From positions 1 to 40,663 of the forward strand of contig CAZYOF010000025.1 in the NCBI GenBank assembly GCA_964648485.1: 40,663 nt of DNA, written 5' to 3'. The notes below the pieces were generated by a model. That model was given only the letters and a program-made list of their open reading frames with translations, was not told the origin of the DNA and searched no databases. Positions within the stretch are counted from its first letter, which is position 1; every line of letters starts with the position of its first letter. Positions 8,749-17,795 of the stretch are shown piece by piece. The position numbers and the translations under genes were made by a program. Source of the stretch: DAIOEK01 sp964648485 (GTDB lineage: Bacteria; Chloroflexota; Anaerolineae; Anaerolineales; Anaerolineaceae).

Positions 8749-9285
8749 TTATTTTTTGTGGGGTTGATTTCCGTATGTTTGCCAGTGGATCCGATCAGAT
8801 TCATATTGTGTTCGTGGCTCTTTTTCTACAGCCGGATAACCAAGGTAGATGAGATTTAGCGGAGTTACATATTCAGGAATTGACAGGGTTTGCATCACTC
8901 TCTTTTTAAATAGAAAGATGGGATATACACCTATCCAGCATGAACCCAAACCCAGAGCCGATGCAGCCAGTAAAATATTCTGTGTTGCGGCACTACAATC
9001 TTGAACCCAAAACAATTTTCCGCCCGGGTTTCTAAAGACACTGGTGCTAGCACAAACCGAGATCACCAATGGCACAATAAACTTACAATACGGGGATGTG
9101 TTTCTTAGTTTTTCCAATTTGTCTGAGTCGGTGATAACAATAAATTCCCAGGGTTGATTATTCATCGCTGTTGGAGCCGCCATTCCTGCTTGAAGCAGCA
9201 AGTCGATCTTTTCAGGTTCAACAGGTGTATCCAGATATTTACGAATGCTGCGTCTGCGAAAAATAAAATTTAGTCTTTCATCCAT
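8749..9285 (-). CDS. Nitroreductase-family flavoprotein
   Basis: The 178-aa protein has the FMN-binding N-terminal motif RRRSIRKYLDTPV, then MAAPTAMNNQPWEFIVI, both standard for the family. The C-terminal half has AATQNILLAASALGLGSCWI and the phosphate-contact region. Family members are homodimeric FMN enzymes that reduce nitroaromatics, quinones or similar acceptors with NAD(P)H; the physiological substrate is unknown. The longer frame starts at a GTG inside the AGAGGTG ribosome binding site; the ATG at 9285, 6 nt downstream, is the likely start. It is divergent from the ADP-ribosylglycohydrolase. Confidence 0.85.
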   Translation of the reverse strand: MDERLNFIFRRRSIRKYLDTPVEPEKIDLLLQAGMAAPTAMNNQPWEFIVITDSDKLEKLRNTSPYCKFIVPLVISVCASTSVFRNPGGKLFWVQDCSAATQNILLAASALGLGSCWIGVYPIFLFKKRVMQTLSIPEYVTPLNLIYLGYPAVEKEPRTQYESDRIHWQTYGNQPHKK

Positions 9286-9372
9286 GTTGTTCACCTCTTA
9301 CCTTATTACTGAATATATTGATTATACCTATGGAAAAATACCAGAGTAGAATATGTTAAGGAGAAATATGAT

Positions 9373-10149
9373 ATGCTTGGAGCGATCGCTGGAGATATTA
9401 TTGGCAGTGTTCATGAATTCATTGGGGCAAAAACAACTAGTTTTCCCTTATTTCAACCATATTCCCAATTTACAGATGATTCTGTATTATCAATTGCTCT
9501 TGCGGATAGCATCCTGTCTGGCACATCTTATTTGGATCAGTTAGTACTATATACTAAGAAGTATCCTGGTGTCGGTTATGGTGGATAATTTTCAAGATGG
9601 ATCGCGGCGGGAGAATACACTCCATATAACAGCTGCGGAAATGGTGCAGCCATGCGGATATCACCCATAGGATTTGCATATAACACGCTTGAAGATGTTT
9701 TGCATGAGTCCGAAATAGCAACGAAAATTACACATAATCACCCTGAAGGAATAAAAGGAGCACAGGCAACTGCTACCGCAATCTTGCTTGCTCGAACTGG
9801 TCAGACCAAAGAACAAATAAAACTATACCTAGAATCAGAATTTAAGTATGACCTATCTCGAAAAATCAACGATATCCACCCCTTCTATAAATTCAATGAG
9901 ACTTGCCAAGAGACTGTACCAGAAGCCATCATTGCATTTCTTGAGTCTACAGACTACGAACACGCGATCCGATTAGCCATCTCGTTGGGAGGAGATGCCG
10001 ATACCCTGGCTTGCATTACGGGCGGTATTGCGCAGGCTTTTTATAAATCTATCCCACAAGAAATTGTGTCCGAAACTTATTCCAGGCTTGATCCTGACCT
10101 TGCAATGATTGTTGATCAGTTTACGCGTAAGTTCCTGATCAACCATTAA
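9373..10149 (+). pseudogene. ADP-ribosylglycohydrolase (DraG-like) with in-frame stop
   Basis: The two open segments 9373-9585 and 9589-10149 are in the same frame and together encode one 258-residue family member. The N-terminal MLGAIAGDIIGSVHEF and metal-site FTDDSVLS are present, as is the C-terminal metal motif SLGGDADTLACITGGIAQAF. A TAA at 9586-9588 interrupts the conserved GYGG-x-F-x-RW segment, where relatives have a residue such as Ser; one base change in TCA would give TAA. The continuation YNSCGNGAAMRISPIG is intact. AAGGAG lies 9 nt before the start. The family removes ADP-ribose from proteins or small molecules. Because no other decay is visible, a recent mutation or a sequencing error is equally possible. 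TAA is not a selenocysteine codon. Confidence 0.85.
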
Positions 10150-11113
10150 AAGCTTGATCCATCTGTAACACACACATCGACCTGATCGTTACCCACGGAT
10201 TCATTTTTTGTTTTCCTACCGGACCCCAATCTAGAGTGCTGAAGTTACTTACGCCTGGGCGATGATGGTAAAACTTTTCCTCTGCTGCAAAACCACCATC
10301 TGGAAGCCGTTTGCTGAGTAACAATTCTTTTGCTGGTTTACAGCGCGGATCATCGAGTCGGTCAACATCCATCATCCCCCACAAACCTGCCAGAATATCA
10401 TAATGCCAATATGGAGGATAGTGTAACTTAAGGAATTTTGGATCAATGGGGGTTCCATCAGAAATCTTCCTGTACAGTTGATGTTTTAAAAACACCTCGC
10501 TTGCCTTTTCTGCAGCCAGGGTAGATTTTCGATCTCCACTCATTTTTCCATATAGAGCAAGTGCTCGCATGGGAATGAGGGTTTCATAAAAGGAAGAGTG
10601 ATTTGCTTCAGCGTTGATGTCACAATTCCAACCCCCATCCGGCCATTGCCAGGTAATTAATGAATTTACTAATTGGGGAACTACATCTTCCCGCAATCCC
10701 AATCTGATAAATGCCATCAAGGCATTGCCCTCAATCGATGCGCACACCCTAAATCTGCCAGTGGAATTATGCTGATTCCTCCGTTTCAATTCATCTGCTC
10801 GAAGTTTACCCAGCAAGTAATCAGCGACCTGATTAGCTAATGGTATCAAGGCTGCATCACCTGGTGGATAATGCAGGTCGGACAGGGAAGCCAAAACCCA
10901 ATGGGCTCCATTCCATTTATGATAAGGGTGCATTGGGATCTCTCCAACATTGTTTGTCTGCGATAGCAATTGTCGCACTGGTTCTGAGTGGACTATTTGG
11001 TTGTGTAAATCAAATATTTGCTTTTCAGATGGAGGTGTTTTCGTTAAATAGTGTAAATAGTCCATCTTACAGGATGGATTTGCCAGAAGTTTTGCATTAA
11101 TTCCATTAGTCAA
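10139..11113 (-). CDS. Alpha/alpha-toroid (terpenoid cyclase/prenyltransferase-like) protein
   Basis: This soluble 324-aa protein contains QW-like repeats, clearest in ITWQWPDGGWNCDINAEANH and SKRLPDGGFAAEEKFYH, with paired helices between, as in squalene cyclase-type toroids. The DxDD or DCTAE cyclase motifs are not seen, so cyclase activity is not supported. It is probably a binding or repair-like relative of unknown role. It is the last gene of the priA operon, starting 12 nt after the phosphoribosyltransferase stop. Its 3' end overlaps the convergent ADP-ribosylglycohydrolase by 11 bp. Confidence 0.6.
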   Translation of the reverse strand: MTNGINAKLLANPSCKMDYLHYLTKTPPSEKQIFDLHNQIVHSEPVRQLLSQTNNVGEIPMHPYHKWNGAHWVLASLSDLHYPPGDAALIPLANQVADYLLGKLRADELKRRNQHNSTGRFRVCASIEGNALMAFIRLGLREDVVPQLVNSLITWQWPDGGWNCDINAEANHSSFYETLIPMRALALYGKMSGDRKSTLAAEKASEVFLKHQLYRKISDGTPIDPKFLKLHYPPYWHYDILAGLWGMMDVDRLDDPRCKPAKELLLSKRLPDGGFAAEEKFYHHRPGVSNFSTLDWGPVGKQKMNPWVTIRSMCVLQMDQAFNG

Positions 11114-11125
11114 GGAGTGCCTTTG

Positions 11126-11632
11126 TTATATTCTGATACCCCAATTCCCCACAGAAAAGTCTCTGTCCCGATCCACTTCCCAGGGATACACTATATAAGC
11201 ATCAGTTGTGGCAGCGTAATAATCAGGTACTATTGGTTTGAATAAACTCCTGTACGGGTTGTAATGAAGCACACAGGTAAACGGAAATCCGCCTCCGACT
11301 GCAACCCGGTTCTTTACTGCCGTAATCGTCCGCCCTGAACCCCATACATCATCAATAACCAACACTCTCTTTCCACGAATCAGATCATCTGATGGAAATT
11401 GTAGAAATTGTGGCCAAGACATAACCTGATTAGTTTGAGGTTCAAGCGGGGTTGGGAAATCTACCGCAGCAGTTAGCACCTGCGTAATCTTCATTGCTTC
11501 AGCAAGAAGACCGCCAGGCACGATACCACCTCTAGTGATCATCAATACTACGTGAAATTCGCCTTCCATCTGGGGAAGTAAGTGATCAATCAGGCTTTCG
11601 ATGTCATTCCAGGTGAGAATTTCCTTACGCAT
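11126..11632 (-). CDS. Phosphoribosyltransferase-domain protein
   Basis: The 168-aa protein has the type I phosphoribosyltransferase PRPP loop VLVIDDVWGSGRTITAV (about residues 88-104) and an N-terminal ITRGGIVPGGLLAEAM typical of xanthine/hypoxanthine-guanine-type enzymes. The C-terminus ends with a WEVDRDRDF hood-type segment. A purine base is the likely acceptor, but the exact base is not determined. The longer frame starts at a TTG six codons upstream; the ATG at 11632, behind GAGG, is preferred. It lies between priA and the toroid protein in one operon. Confidence 0.8.
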   Translation of the reverse strand: MRKEILTWNDIESLIDHLLPQMEGEFHVVLMITRGGIVPGGLLAEAMKITQVLTAAVDFPTPLEPQTNQVMSWPQFLQFPSDDLIRGKRVLVIDDVWGSGRTITAVKNRVAVGGGFPFTCVLHYNPYRSLFKPIVPDYYAATTDAYIVYPWEVDRDRDFSVGNWGIRI

Positions 11633-11665
11633 GCAACCAACCTCAAACAAACCGACCTTAAAACA

Positions 11666-14140
11666 TTATAGCAGATTCAAAGGATCGAGTTCGATCCTGT
11701 AAGTTTGCAATTCTTGCCTGTGTTTCTTCAAGATCGATAAATAATTCAGACCCCTTAATATTATCTGCCATCGGTAGAGCCCACGGATGCGTTCATAAAA
11801 ACATGGTACTGGACCGATTATCTCCACATCCTTACGATCTTCCTCATCGAGCCAACTTCTCACTAATACGCCCAGTCTGTTTGCCTTATCGGAAGCTGTT
11901 TCAGGGTTTGGCTCTCTTATTTCGATTCGCATTAATTTTGAGAATGGGGGGTAATTCAATATCCGTCTTTGCTCTATTTCCCATTGGAAAAACTGATCAT
12001 AGTTTTGGTTTGCTGCGGCTTCAATTGCCTTATGATCTGGTTGAAAAGTTTGAAGAATTACATCTCCTCCGGTGGAACCACGCCCAGCCCGACCAGCAAC
12101 CTGTACTAATAGTTGAAATACCCTTTCTGATGAACGGAAATCGGGAAGATTTAATCCAATATCTGCCAGGATCATGCCTACCATACCGACCCCGGGAAAA
12201 TCCAATCCATTGGTTACCATCTGAGTTCCAATAAGAATATCGTAATGGTGGTTACGAAAGTGAAGAAGACCGATATTCTTCAATTCTGATTGCATCACAG
12301 AATCGCTGTCCCACCGTAATACTCGAGAGTCCGGTAATAGTCGATGGACTTCCTTTTCAACAGTTTCTGTACCGAGTCCCAATTGACGAAATGAATTCGA
12401 TCCGCACTTTGAACATGAAGCCGGTTTTTCCGTCCTGTAATTACAATGATGGCAGAGTAGAATATTTCCCTTTCCATGTGCAGCCATAGGCAGGTTACAT
12501 CGCGGGCAACGCATCACAAACCCACACTCCCGGCAAAATATATGCCCTGCCGATCCCCGTCTGTTCAAGAAAAGAATACTCTGGCTGCCCTTTTCATACG
12601 TTTCTTTAATTTTCTGTTGAAGTAAAAAACTGAAAATTGATCGATTACCCTGGCGCAATTCATTCCGCATATCAACAACTTGAACCCTGGCAAGCCTGGG
12701 TAAATAGTTTCCCAGAGCAATTCTTTCTGGCAGGTTGAGCACCTGCCATTTTTCATCATTTGCCTGGAAAAATCGACTAATTTCAGGAGTTGCTGTGCCC
12801 ATCAAACATACTGCATTGCATGTTTTTGCATAGGCAATTGAAAAATCAATAGCGTTGTAGTAAGGTTGTTTTTCCGCTTGATAAAAAGATGGGTCATGAC
12901 ATTCGTCAATAATAATTAATCCCAGCTCTTTGATGGGCGAAAACAATGCACTTCTAGCTCCAACAACAATATCTATCATACCTGCCCTAATTCTCCGCCA
13001 GGTATCATATCTTTCTCCATCTGTAAGGCGGCTATGAACTAATCCTACCTGACCGGGAAAACGGTGAAGTATTCGACTGATAGTCTGTGGTGTGAGAGAT
13101 ATTTCTGGTACCAGCCAGAGAACACGTTTTCCCAGAGCTAATGATTCTTCAACCGCCCTTAAATAAAGTTCCGTTTTGCCGGATCCAGTTACCCCAAACA
13201 GTAAAATAGGTTTTTGAATGCAACCATTACTGCTCGAGTGAATTGATGTATTAATTGCATCCCAAGCATTGCTTTGTGCTTGAGTTAATTTATGCCTGTC
13301 AAAGATTTCCGGTGAAAATTTTTCTACCGGATCCCGGATGATTTCTGTCTCCCAGAGACGGATCCATTCTGCCTCTTCCAGCGCAATTAGATCAGTATTT
13401 AGTAATTCGTAAGGAAGATTTGCACGCAGCCATTGCAGATCAATTGGTTCAGGATGTAAAGAAAGAAATTGCATCGCTGCTATTCGCGTTTTCATCCGCT
13501 GCTCGCTGCGACTATACACTGGCGCTTTATTAAAATCCATATCTTCGGTTTTTATTGCAAGCTGTATGCGCCTAATCATCCGAGGGTGGAGTGATGGACG
13601 GGGTAAAAAGTGACAGACATTCAAAATATTCTGTCTGGTTAATGTTCTGGCAGCATTTCTCCACTCTATTCCTCCCATGACAGAATCAATTTGTTTGCCT
13701 TTAATCTCACCTTTCTGCTCTACAAGTGAAACCAATTTTTTGTAAATTGTATTTGCATTATCCGATAATTTGTTTTCACCTAGAGAATAAATTACTTCAG
13801 CTTGCTGACTCAATCCTGATGGAACCATAAGGTCCACACATTGACTGGTGGTAGCTAAAGTATTTTGCGACAGCCATTCAGCAATTTGCAACTGTTCATC
13901 GGTTAAAACCGGTGCGGGGTCAAGCAGATTAGTTATCTCCCGCGTATCGTTGATTTCCGTGGAATCTTTTAATTCTAAGACTATTCCTTGTATAAGCCTG
14001 GGACCAAAAGGAACTTCTACCAGACAACCAATTCGAATATTACCTTTTAGTTTTTGTGGTATTTCATAATCAAATGTGCCAGTTATTTGTGGAAAATTTA
14101 CACAGATTCGAGCATAAATTGGAGAAGAATTCGGATCCAT
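11666..14140 (-). CDS. priA: Primosomal protein N' (replication restart helicase PriA)
   Basis: This 824-aa protein has the full PriA layout. It has an N-terminal 3'-end-binding domain (about 1-110) and a winged-helix region. The helicase core has Walker A FGVTGSGKTELYLRAVEESL near residue 314 and the DEcH box IIIDECHDPSFYQ near 405. A zinc-binding insertion at about 535-580 has the expected paired cysteines (CRECGF, CPRC, CHHC, CSKC). The C-terminal helicase motifs include LVQVAGRAGRG. PriA reloads the replisome at stalled forks. The start is 3 nt after the CorC-like stop, so it belongs to that operon. Confidence 0.95.
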   Translation of the reverse strand: MDPNSSPIYARICVNFPQITGTFDYEIPQKLKGNIRIGCLVEVPFGPRLIQGIVLELKDSTEINDTREITNLLDPAPVLTDEQLQIAEWLSQNTLATTSQCVDLMVPSGLSQQAEVIYSLGENKLSDNANTIYKKLVSLVEQKGEIKGKQIDSVMGGIEWRNAARTLTRQNILNVCHFLPRPSLHPRMIRRIQLAIKTEDMDFNKAPVYSRSEQRMKTRIAAMQFLSLHPEPIDLQWLRANLPYELLNTDLIALEEAEWIRLWETEIIRDPVEKFSPEIFDRHKLTQAQSNAWDAINTSIHSSSNGCIQKPILLFGVTGSGKTELYLRAVEESLALGKRVLWLVPEISLTPQTISRILHRFPGQVGLVHSRLTDGERYDTWRRIRAGMIDIVVGARSALFSPIKELGLIIIDECHDPSFYQAEKQPYYNAIDFSIAYAKTCNAVCLMGTATPEISRFFQANDEKWQVLNLPERIALGNYLPRLARVQVVDMRNELRQGNRSIFSFLLQQKIKETYEKGSQSILFLNRRGSAGHIFCRECGFVMRCPRCNLPMAAHGKGNILLCHHCNYRTEKPASCSKCGSNSFRQLGLGTETVEKEVHRLLPDSRVLRWDSDSVMQSELKNIGLLHFRNHHYDILIGTQMVTNGLDFPGVGMVGMILADIGLNLPDFRSSERVFQLLVQVAGRAGRGSTGGDVILQTFQPDHKAIEAAANQNYDQFFQWEIEQRRILNYPPFSKLMRIEIREPNPETASDKANRLGVLVRSWLDEEDRKDVEIIGPVPCFYERIRGLYRWQIILRGLNYLSILKKHRQELQTYRIELDPLNLL

Positions 14141-14143
14141 GTA

Positions 14144-15490
14144 TTATCCAAGATCTTTGGATTTTGATTCCAAGCGAGTAATTATTACACGTGCAATACG
14201 AAGACGATCCATAGAGTGTACGATTAACCGCACACCAGCGTCAAAATCTTCAACAACATCTCCCTGAATAGCCAGACGACCAAGTTTTCCTAATATAAAC
14301 CCCGCAATAGTATCATAATTCGGATTACTGAGATGGATCCCTAATTGATCCTCAATATCCTCCATCAGAGTTAAACCGTCCACCAAAAAACTTCCATCGG
14401 GTCGAATCTGGATCGGAGGGGGTTCTGACTCGAAAGAATCGCGATAATCTCCCACAATTTCTTCAACTAAATCTTCTAGAGTAACGAGGCCTGATGTGCC
14501 CCCATATTCATCTAATACTATGGCTATATGTTGTCGCCGGGATCGGAATTGATACAACAGGTGATTGACTGAGATGGTTTCGGGCACGTATAGAACTTCC
14601 CTGGCTAGTTTTCCGGCTGTGGCAGTTTTTGTATCGGGCTCCAGTAGGACTTTGATGATATCTCTAATATATAGAATTCCGGTAATTTGGTCTAGATTCC
14701 CCTGGAATACGGGTAGTTTTGAGACAGGGTGCTCTGAGAAGATAGCTAAAATTTCTGGCATTGTTGCATCATAATCGATAGCTATCATCTCAGTTCTGGG
14801 TATAGCAACCTGTCTTACAACCATTTCTCCAAAATCTAACACAGCTGAAAGCATATCCCTCTCTGGCTTTTCGATGACTCCGTCCATTTCTGGTCCGGCA
14901 AATATTGCTCGCATCTCTTCCAGAGACATGGAGGCTGGATTTGTTCCTTCAGTATCCACTCCGATAATGTTCAAAACAGATTTAGCAATCCATTCTAATA
15001 AAGATATAAAGTGTTTAAATACCCTGGTAAAGATATCAATCCACCTGGCAGAAAATAATGCAAACTTTTCAGGTGCCCTCAGAACAGCCACCTTGGGAAC
15101 CAATTCGCCAAATACTACTTGCAATCCAGTAGCAATGATCAGCCCAAGAATGATTGGCAGCGCTGTTATTACGGATTCTAATAAGGAAAAAGGTGGGTAA
15201 ATTTGAATCTTTGAAAAAATTGGAGCGAAAATTAGCGAAAATGTATTTTCGCTTAATGCTCCAACTGCTAGATTTATCAATGTTATTGCCACCTGGTTTG
15301 CAGCAATTACTCTGTCTCTTCTTTGAGGTTGGCCGAGCCATGATAGAACTAATTCTAATGATCTACTTTCTCCTGATGCAAGTGTTTCTAAACGTGAACG
15401 CCGTGATGCAATAACAGCATATTCGACTGCAACAAAGAAAGCGTTTAATGCAATACATCCTGCAATGATGACTAGATTTATTAAGATCAT
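14144..15490 (-). CDS. CorC/HlyC-family (CNNM-type) transporter with CBS pair
   Basis: The 448-aa protein has an N-terminal DUF21/CNNM membrane domain with four hydrophobic segments (about 1-190), starting LVIIAGCIALNAFFVAVEYA. A CBS-domain pair follows at about 205-330 (VAIPRTEMIAIDYDATMPEI, HIAIVLDEYGGTSGLVTLED). A C-terminal CorC_HlyC domain lies at about 345-430 (GSFLVDGLTLMEDIEDQLGI). Relatives are magnesium or divalent cation exporters or regulators; the hemolysin label is historical. Its start overlaps the amrB-like stop by 4 bp (ATGA). Confidence 0.9.
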   Translation of the reverse strand: MILINLVIIAGCIALNAFFVAVEYAVIASRRSRLETLASGESRSLELVLSWLGQPQRRDRVIAANQVAITLINLAVGALSENTFSLIFAPIFSKIQIYPPFSLLESVITALPIILGLIIATGLQVVFGELVPKVAVLRAPEKFALFSARWIDIFTRVFKHFISLLEWIAKSVLNIIGVDTEGTNPASMSLEEMRAIFAGPEMDGVIEKPERDMLSAVLDFGEMVVRQVAIPRTEMIAIDYDATMPEILAIFSEHPVSKLPVFQGNLDQITGILYIRDIIKVLLEPDTKTATAGKLAREVLYVPETISVNHLLYQFRSRRQHIAIVLDEYGGTSGLVTLEDLVEEIVGDYRDSFESEPPPIQIRPDGSFLVDGLTLMEDIEDQLGIHLSNPNYDTIAGFILGKLGRLAIQGDVVEDFDAGVRLIVHSMDRLRIARVIITRLESKSKDLG

Positions 15491-16323
15491 TTATCCGCCG
15501 AGATGAGTATGGCTCCATAACCTACTACAGAAGATCGATCTCCAGTTATTTTCCCAGAAGTAGCATATCCTAGTAATTGAGTATGCTTTGCCCCCCAAAG
15601 TTTACTTGTTTCCAAAATGGTTGCTGCAGCCCCGACACCACAAGCAGATCCCTCACCTGTTTGTTCCAACCGATACATTTCTCTTGTTGAAAATGACAAC
15701 ATGGCATTAAGCATTTTCTGATCCATCCGATTTGCTTCTCCTTCTGGGTAGAAGTGAGATAAATCGGTGCTGGCAATAAGAAGGGTTGGGATATCTTTAA
15801 ATAATTCAGAAATTCCTTCTGCAAGAAGGTTAACTAATGGAAGAGATTGGTCTGCTAACATGATAGGAATAAAGCGGTATGAATGGGAAAATATTCGTTG
15901 TAAAAATGGAATCTGAATTTCAATTGCATGTTCCTGATCACGTTGAACAGATGTTATCTTCAGATTACTATGTGTTTCTAAATATGTTGCGATTGAAGCT
16001 ACTCCTTCTTGATCAATAATCAAGTTTCCGAGAGGAGTCTCATAGGCATCATGCACACTTACCAGAATCGGATGAGTAGTGTAATGATGAAAAGGTGAAA
16101 TCATAATCACTAATTCTGGTTTTTCAGCTTTTACAGTTGAATATCCAGCAGCAGCAACAGGACCAGAGTAGATATGCCCCGCATGTGGAACGATAATTCC
16201 AATTGGCTGATTAGCAATAACTGGTAAGCTGGTCTGTTGAATGAGTAAATCAATCTGAGAAGCTAATTGTTTTGGATTCCCACTGTACCACTTACCAGCA
16301 ATAGGAGAAGGTCTAATATCCAT
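15487..16323 (-). CDS. amrB: AmmeMemoRadiSam system protein B (MEMO1 family)
   Basis: The 278-aa protein has the family's N-terminal RPSPIAGKWYSGNPKQLASQ, the metal-site motifs PHAGHIYSGPVAAAGY, DQEHAIEIQIPFLQ and STDLSHFYPEGEANRMD, and the C-terminal GEGSACGVGAAATILE. The family has a dioxygenase-like fold with His, His, Cys ligands. In bacteria the gene often lies with amrA and a radical-SAM gene; neither is seen in this window. The start has GGAG 5 nt upstream. It is the first gene of the operon that runs into corC and priA. Confidence 0.9.
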   Translation of the reverse strand: MDIRPSPIAGKWYSGNPKQLASQIDLLIQQTSLPVIANQPIGIIVPHAGHIYSGPVAAAGYSTVKAEKPELVIMISPFHHYTTHPILVSVHDAYETPLGNLIIDQEGVASIATYLETHSNLKITSVQRDQEHAIEIQIPFLQRIFSHSYRFIPIMLADQSLPLVNLLAEGISELFKDIPTLLIASTDLSHFYPEGEANRMDQKMLNAMLSFSTREMYRLEQTGEGSACGVGAAATILETSKLWGAKHTQLLGYATSGKITGDRSSVVGYGAILISADK

Positions 16324-16391
16324 GATTCTCCATCAGCTGTTTGTGTTCAACTGATTTTCTTTATTTTAACATACGCTGCAATTGTAGTAAT

Positions 16392-16417
16392 AAAAAACCG
16401 GAATTTTAATCCGGTTT
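16392..16417 (-). terminator. Rho-independent terminator after the M23 peptidase gene
   Basis: An 8-bp stem AAACCGGA/TCCGGTTT (16395-16402 with 16410-16417) is followed on the minus strand by a run of six T. It closes the peptidase transcript before the amrB operon. Confidence 0.8.
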
Positions 16418-16435
16418 CTAGTGAAATGGCTATCC

Positions 16436-17659
16436 CTATGGAAGGTAATTCCACGGATTTACAAAACCACCTGATGCATTCCGCATTTCAAAGTGTAAAT
16501 GTGATCCTGTGGAACGACCTGTGCTTCCCATTGCCGCAATTGTTTGTCCCTGATTCACCCAGGCGCCACATCCCACAAAGTAATCACTTAAGTGAGCATA
16601 GAGAGTCTGCCAGCCATTCCCATGGTCTATGACCAACATGTATCCGTATCCCCAGTCATTCCAACCAGCATAAACAATGACACCATTATCAACAGCATAG
16701 ATTGGATCACCGGTTTCACCATTAAAATCAAGGCCATAATGGTTAGTCGCTGGAGAATAATCATATCCTGATAAGGTATGATCGTTCGTTGGATAGATGA
16801 ACATTCCTACGCCAACGGGACCTCCATCAACTGGTCCACAGGCTCCAGGACCTAATACCTTTGCTACGCTGGGATCCGTTCTTGATATTTGAGGCGCGCT
16901 CCAGGTGATAAAATCTCGTTCACCATTAGGAACTATTAGCCAGGTACCTTCTTTGATATTCGGATTTCCAAGATCTCCAATATCATCAGGGTTTAGTTTG
17001 TTCGCTGGATAGTTTATGATGTCTGCTGGAGTTACACCATAATATCCGGCAACCCCATTTAGTCCTTCTCCAGCTGTCCAACGGTGATAAACACCATCAA
17101 CAGGCAAGATATTCAGGACATCTCCAGGTCTGAGAAAGGCAGGGTTATCAAGCAGAGTAAAGTAATTACCCCACAGGATTGTCTGTGGGCGCAATCCAAA
17201 TTTCTCTGCAATACCAAATACAGTATCCCCCTCCTGGACAACATAAGTCTCGACTTCTTTTCTGGGGCGAGTGGGAATGTTGGTATGCAAAAGTGCTAAT
17301 CGGGGTATACCTCCCGTATAAGCGACCTCTTGAAAAACATCGAGCTGAGCAGGTTGCACGCTCAGTGTTGCAGTAGGGACAATTTCTGGTTCAATTTTAT
17401 TGACAGCGGCTGATTGAATCACGCCATTCTCATCACTTAGAAATCCCTTTAATGCAAGCACAACAACCGTTAAGAGGATCAATGTTACAATCCCGGCTGC
17501 AATGCGATAGACAATAGACCGAGATCCAAGTAAGTCTTCCTTACCAAGGTTGGATTTCGTTTCTTCAGTTGAAGAATGAGGTGAAAAATTCGAATGGTCG
17601 CTATCTGGACCATCAGTCAGAGGGTCAATACCTCTGCCATCGTTGTTTATTTGTGACAT
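16436..17659 (-). CDS. LysM-domain M23 family metallopeptidase
   Basis: The 407-aa protein has a cytoplasmic N-terminus, one membrane anchor (RIAAGIVTLILLTVVVLALK), two LysM-type domains (TYVVQEGDTVFGIAEKFGLR, then a second from about RWTAGEGLNGVAGYYGV) and a C-terminal M23 domain. Zinc ligands are visible in HYGLDFNGETGDPIYAVDNG and in the final GSHLHFEMR. It would bind and cut peptidoglycan peptides outside the membrane. A longer frame reaches 17785, but a good promoter lies inside that extension and GGAG precedes the ATG at 17659, so the shorter form is chosen. Confidence 0.9.
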   Translation of the reverse strand: MSQINNDGRGIDPLTDGPDSDHSNFSPHSSTEETKSNLGKEDLLGSRSIVYRIAAGIVTLILLTVVVLALKGFLSDENGVIQSAAVNKIEPEIVPTATLSVQPAQLDVFQEVAYTGGIPRLALLHTNIPTRPRKEVETYVVQEGDTVFGIAEKFGLRPQTILWGNYFTLLDNPAFLRPGDVLNILPVDGVYHRWTAGEGLNGVAGYYGVTPADIINYPANKLNPDDIGDLGNPNIKEGTWLIVPNGERDFITWSAPQISRTDPSVAKVLGPGACGPVDGGPVGVGMFIYPTNDHTLSGYDYSPATNHYGLDFNGETGDPIYAVDNGVIVYAGWNDWGYGYMLVIDHGNGWQTLYAHLSDYFVGCGAWVNQGQTIAAMGSTGRSTGSHLHFEMRNASGGFVNPWNYLP

Positions 17660-17674
17660 TCTTACTCCAGCGTC

Positions 17675-17703
17675 AATATAACATAGCCAATCTGAACGGT
17701 CAA
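17675..17703 (-). promoter_or_regulatory. Predicted sigma-70 type promoter for the M23 peptidase gene
   Basis: TTGACC (17703-17698) and TATATT (17680-17675) are separated by exactly 17 bp, and each is one base from consensus. The predicted start of transcription lies only about 8-10 nt before the ATG, so the leader just holds the GGAG site. Confidence 0.65.
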
Positions 17704-17795
17704 GAAGTATTTGGATAACTTGGACAATTTTTAGCTTATTCTCATAATTTAGATTTGGGCTAATATCACGACTGGTATTCACCAAAATTAAATAT

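Noticed and set aside
9586..9588. Recoded stop codon in the ADP-ribosylglycohydrolase
   Set aside because: The codon is TAA, which is not used for selenocysteine or pyrrolysine, and many other genes here end in TAA.
17660..17785. N-terminal extension of the M23 peptidase to 17785
   Set aside because: A near-consensus promoter lies inside this extension and the ATG at 17659 has its own GGAG site.
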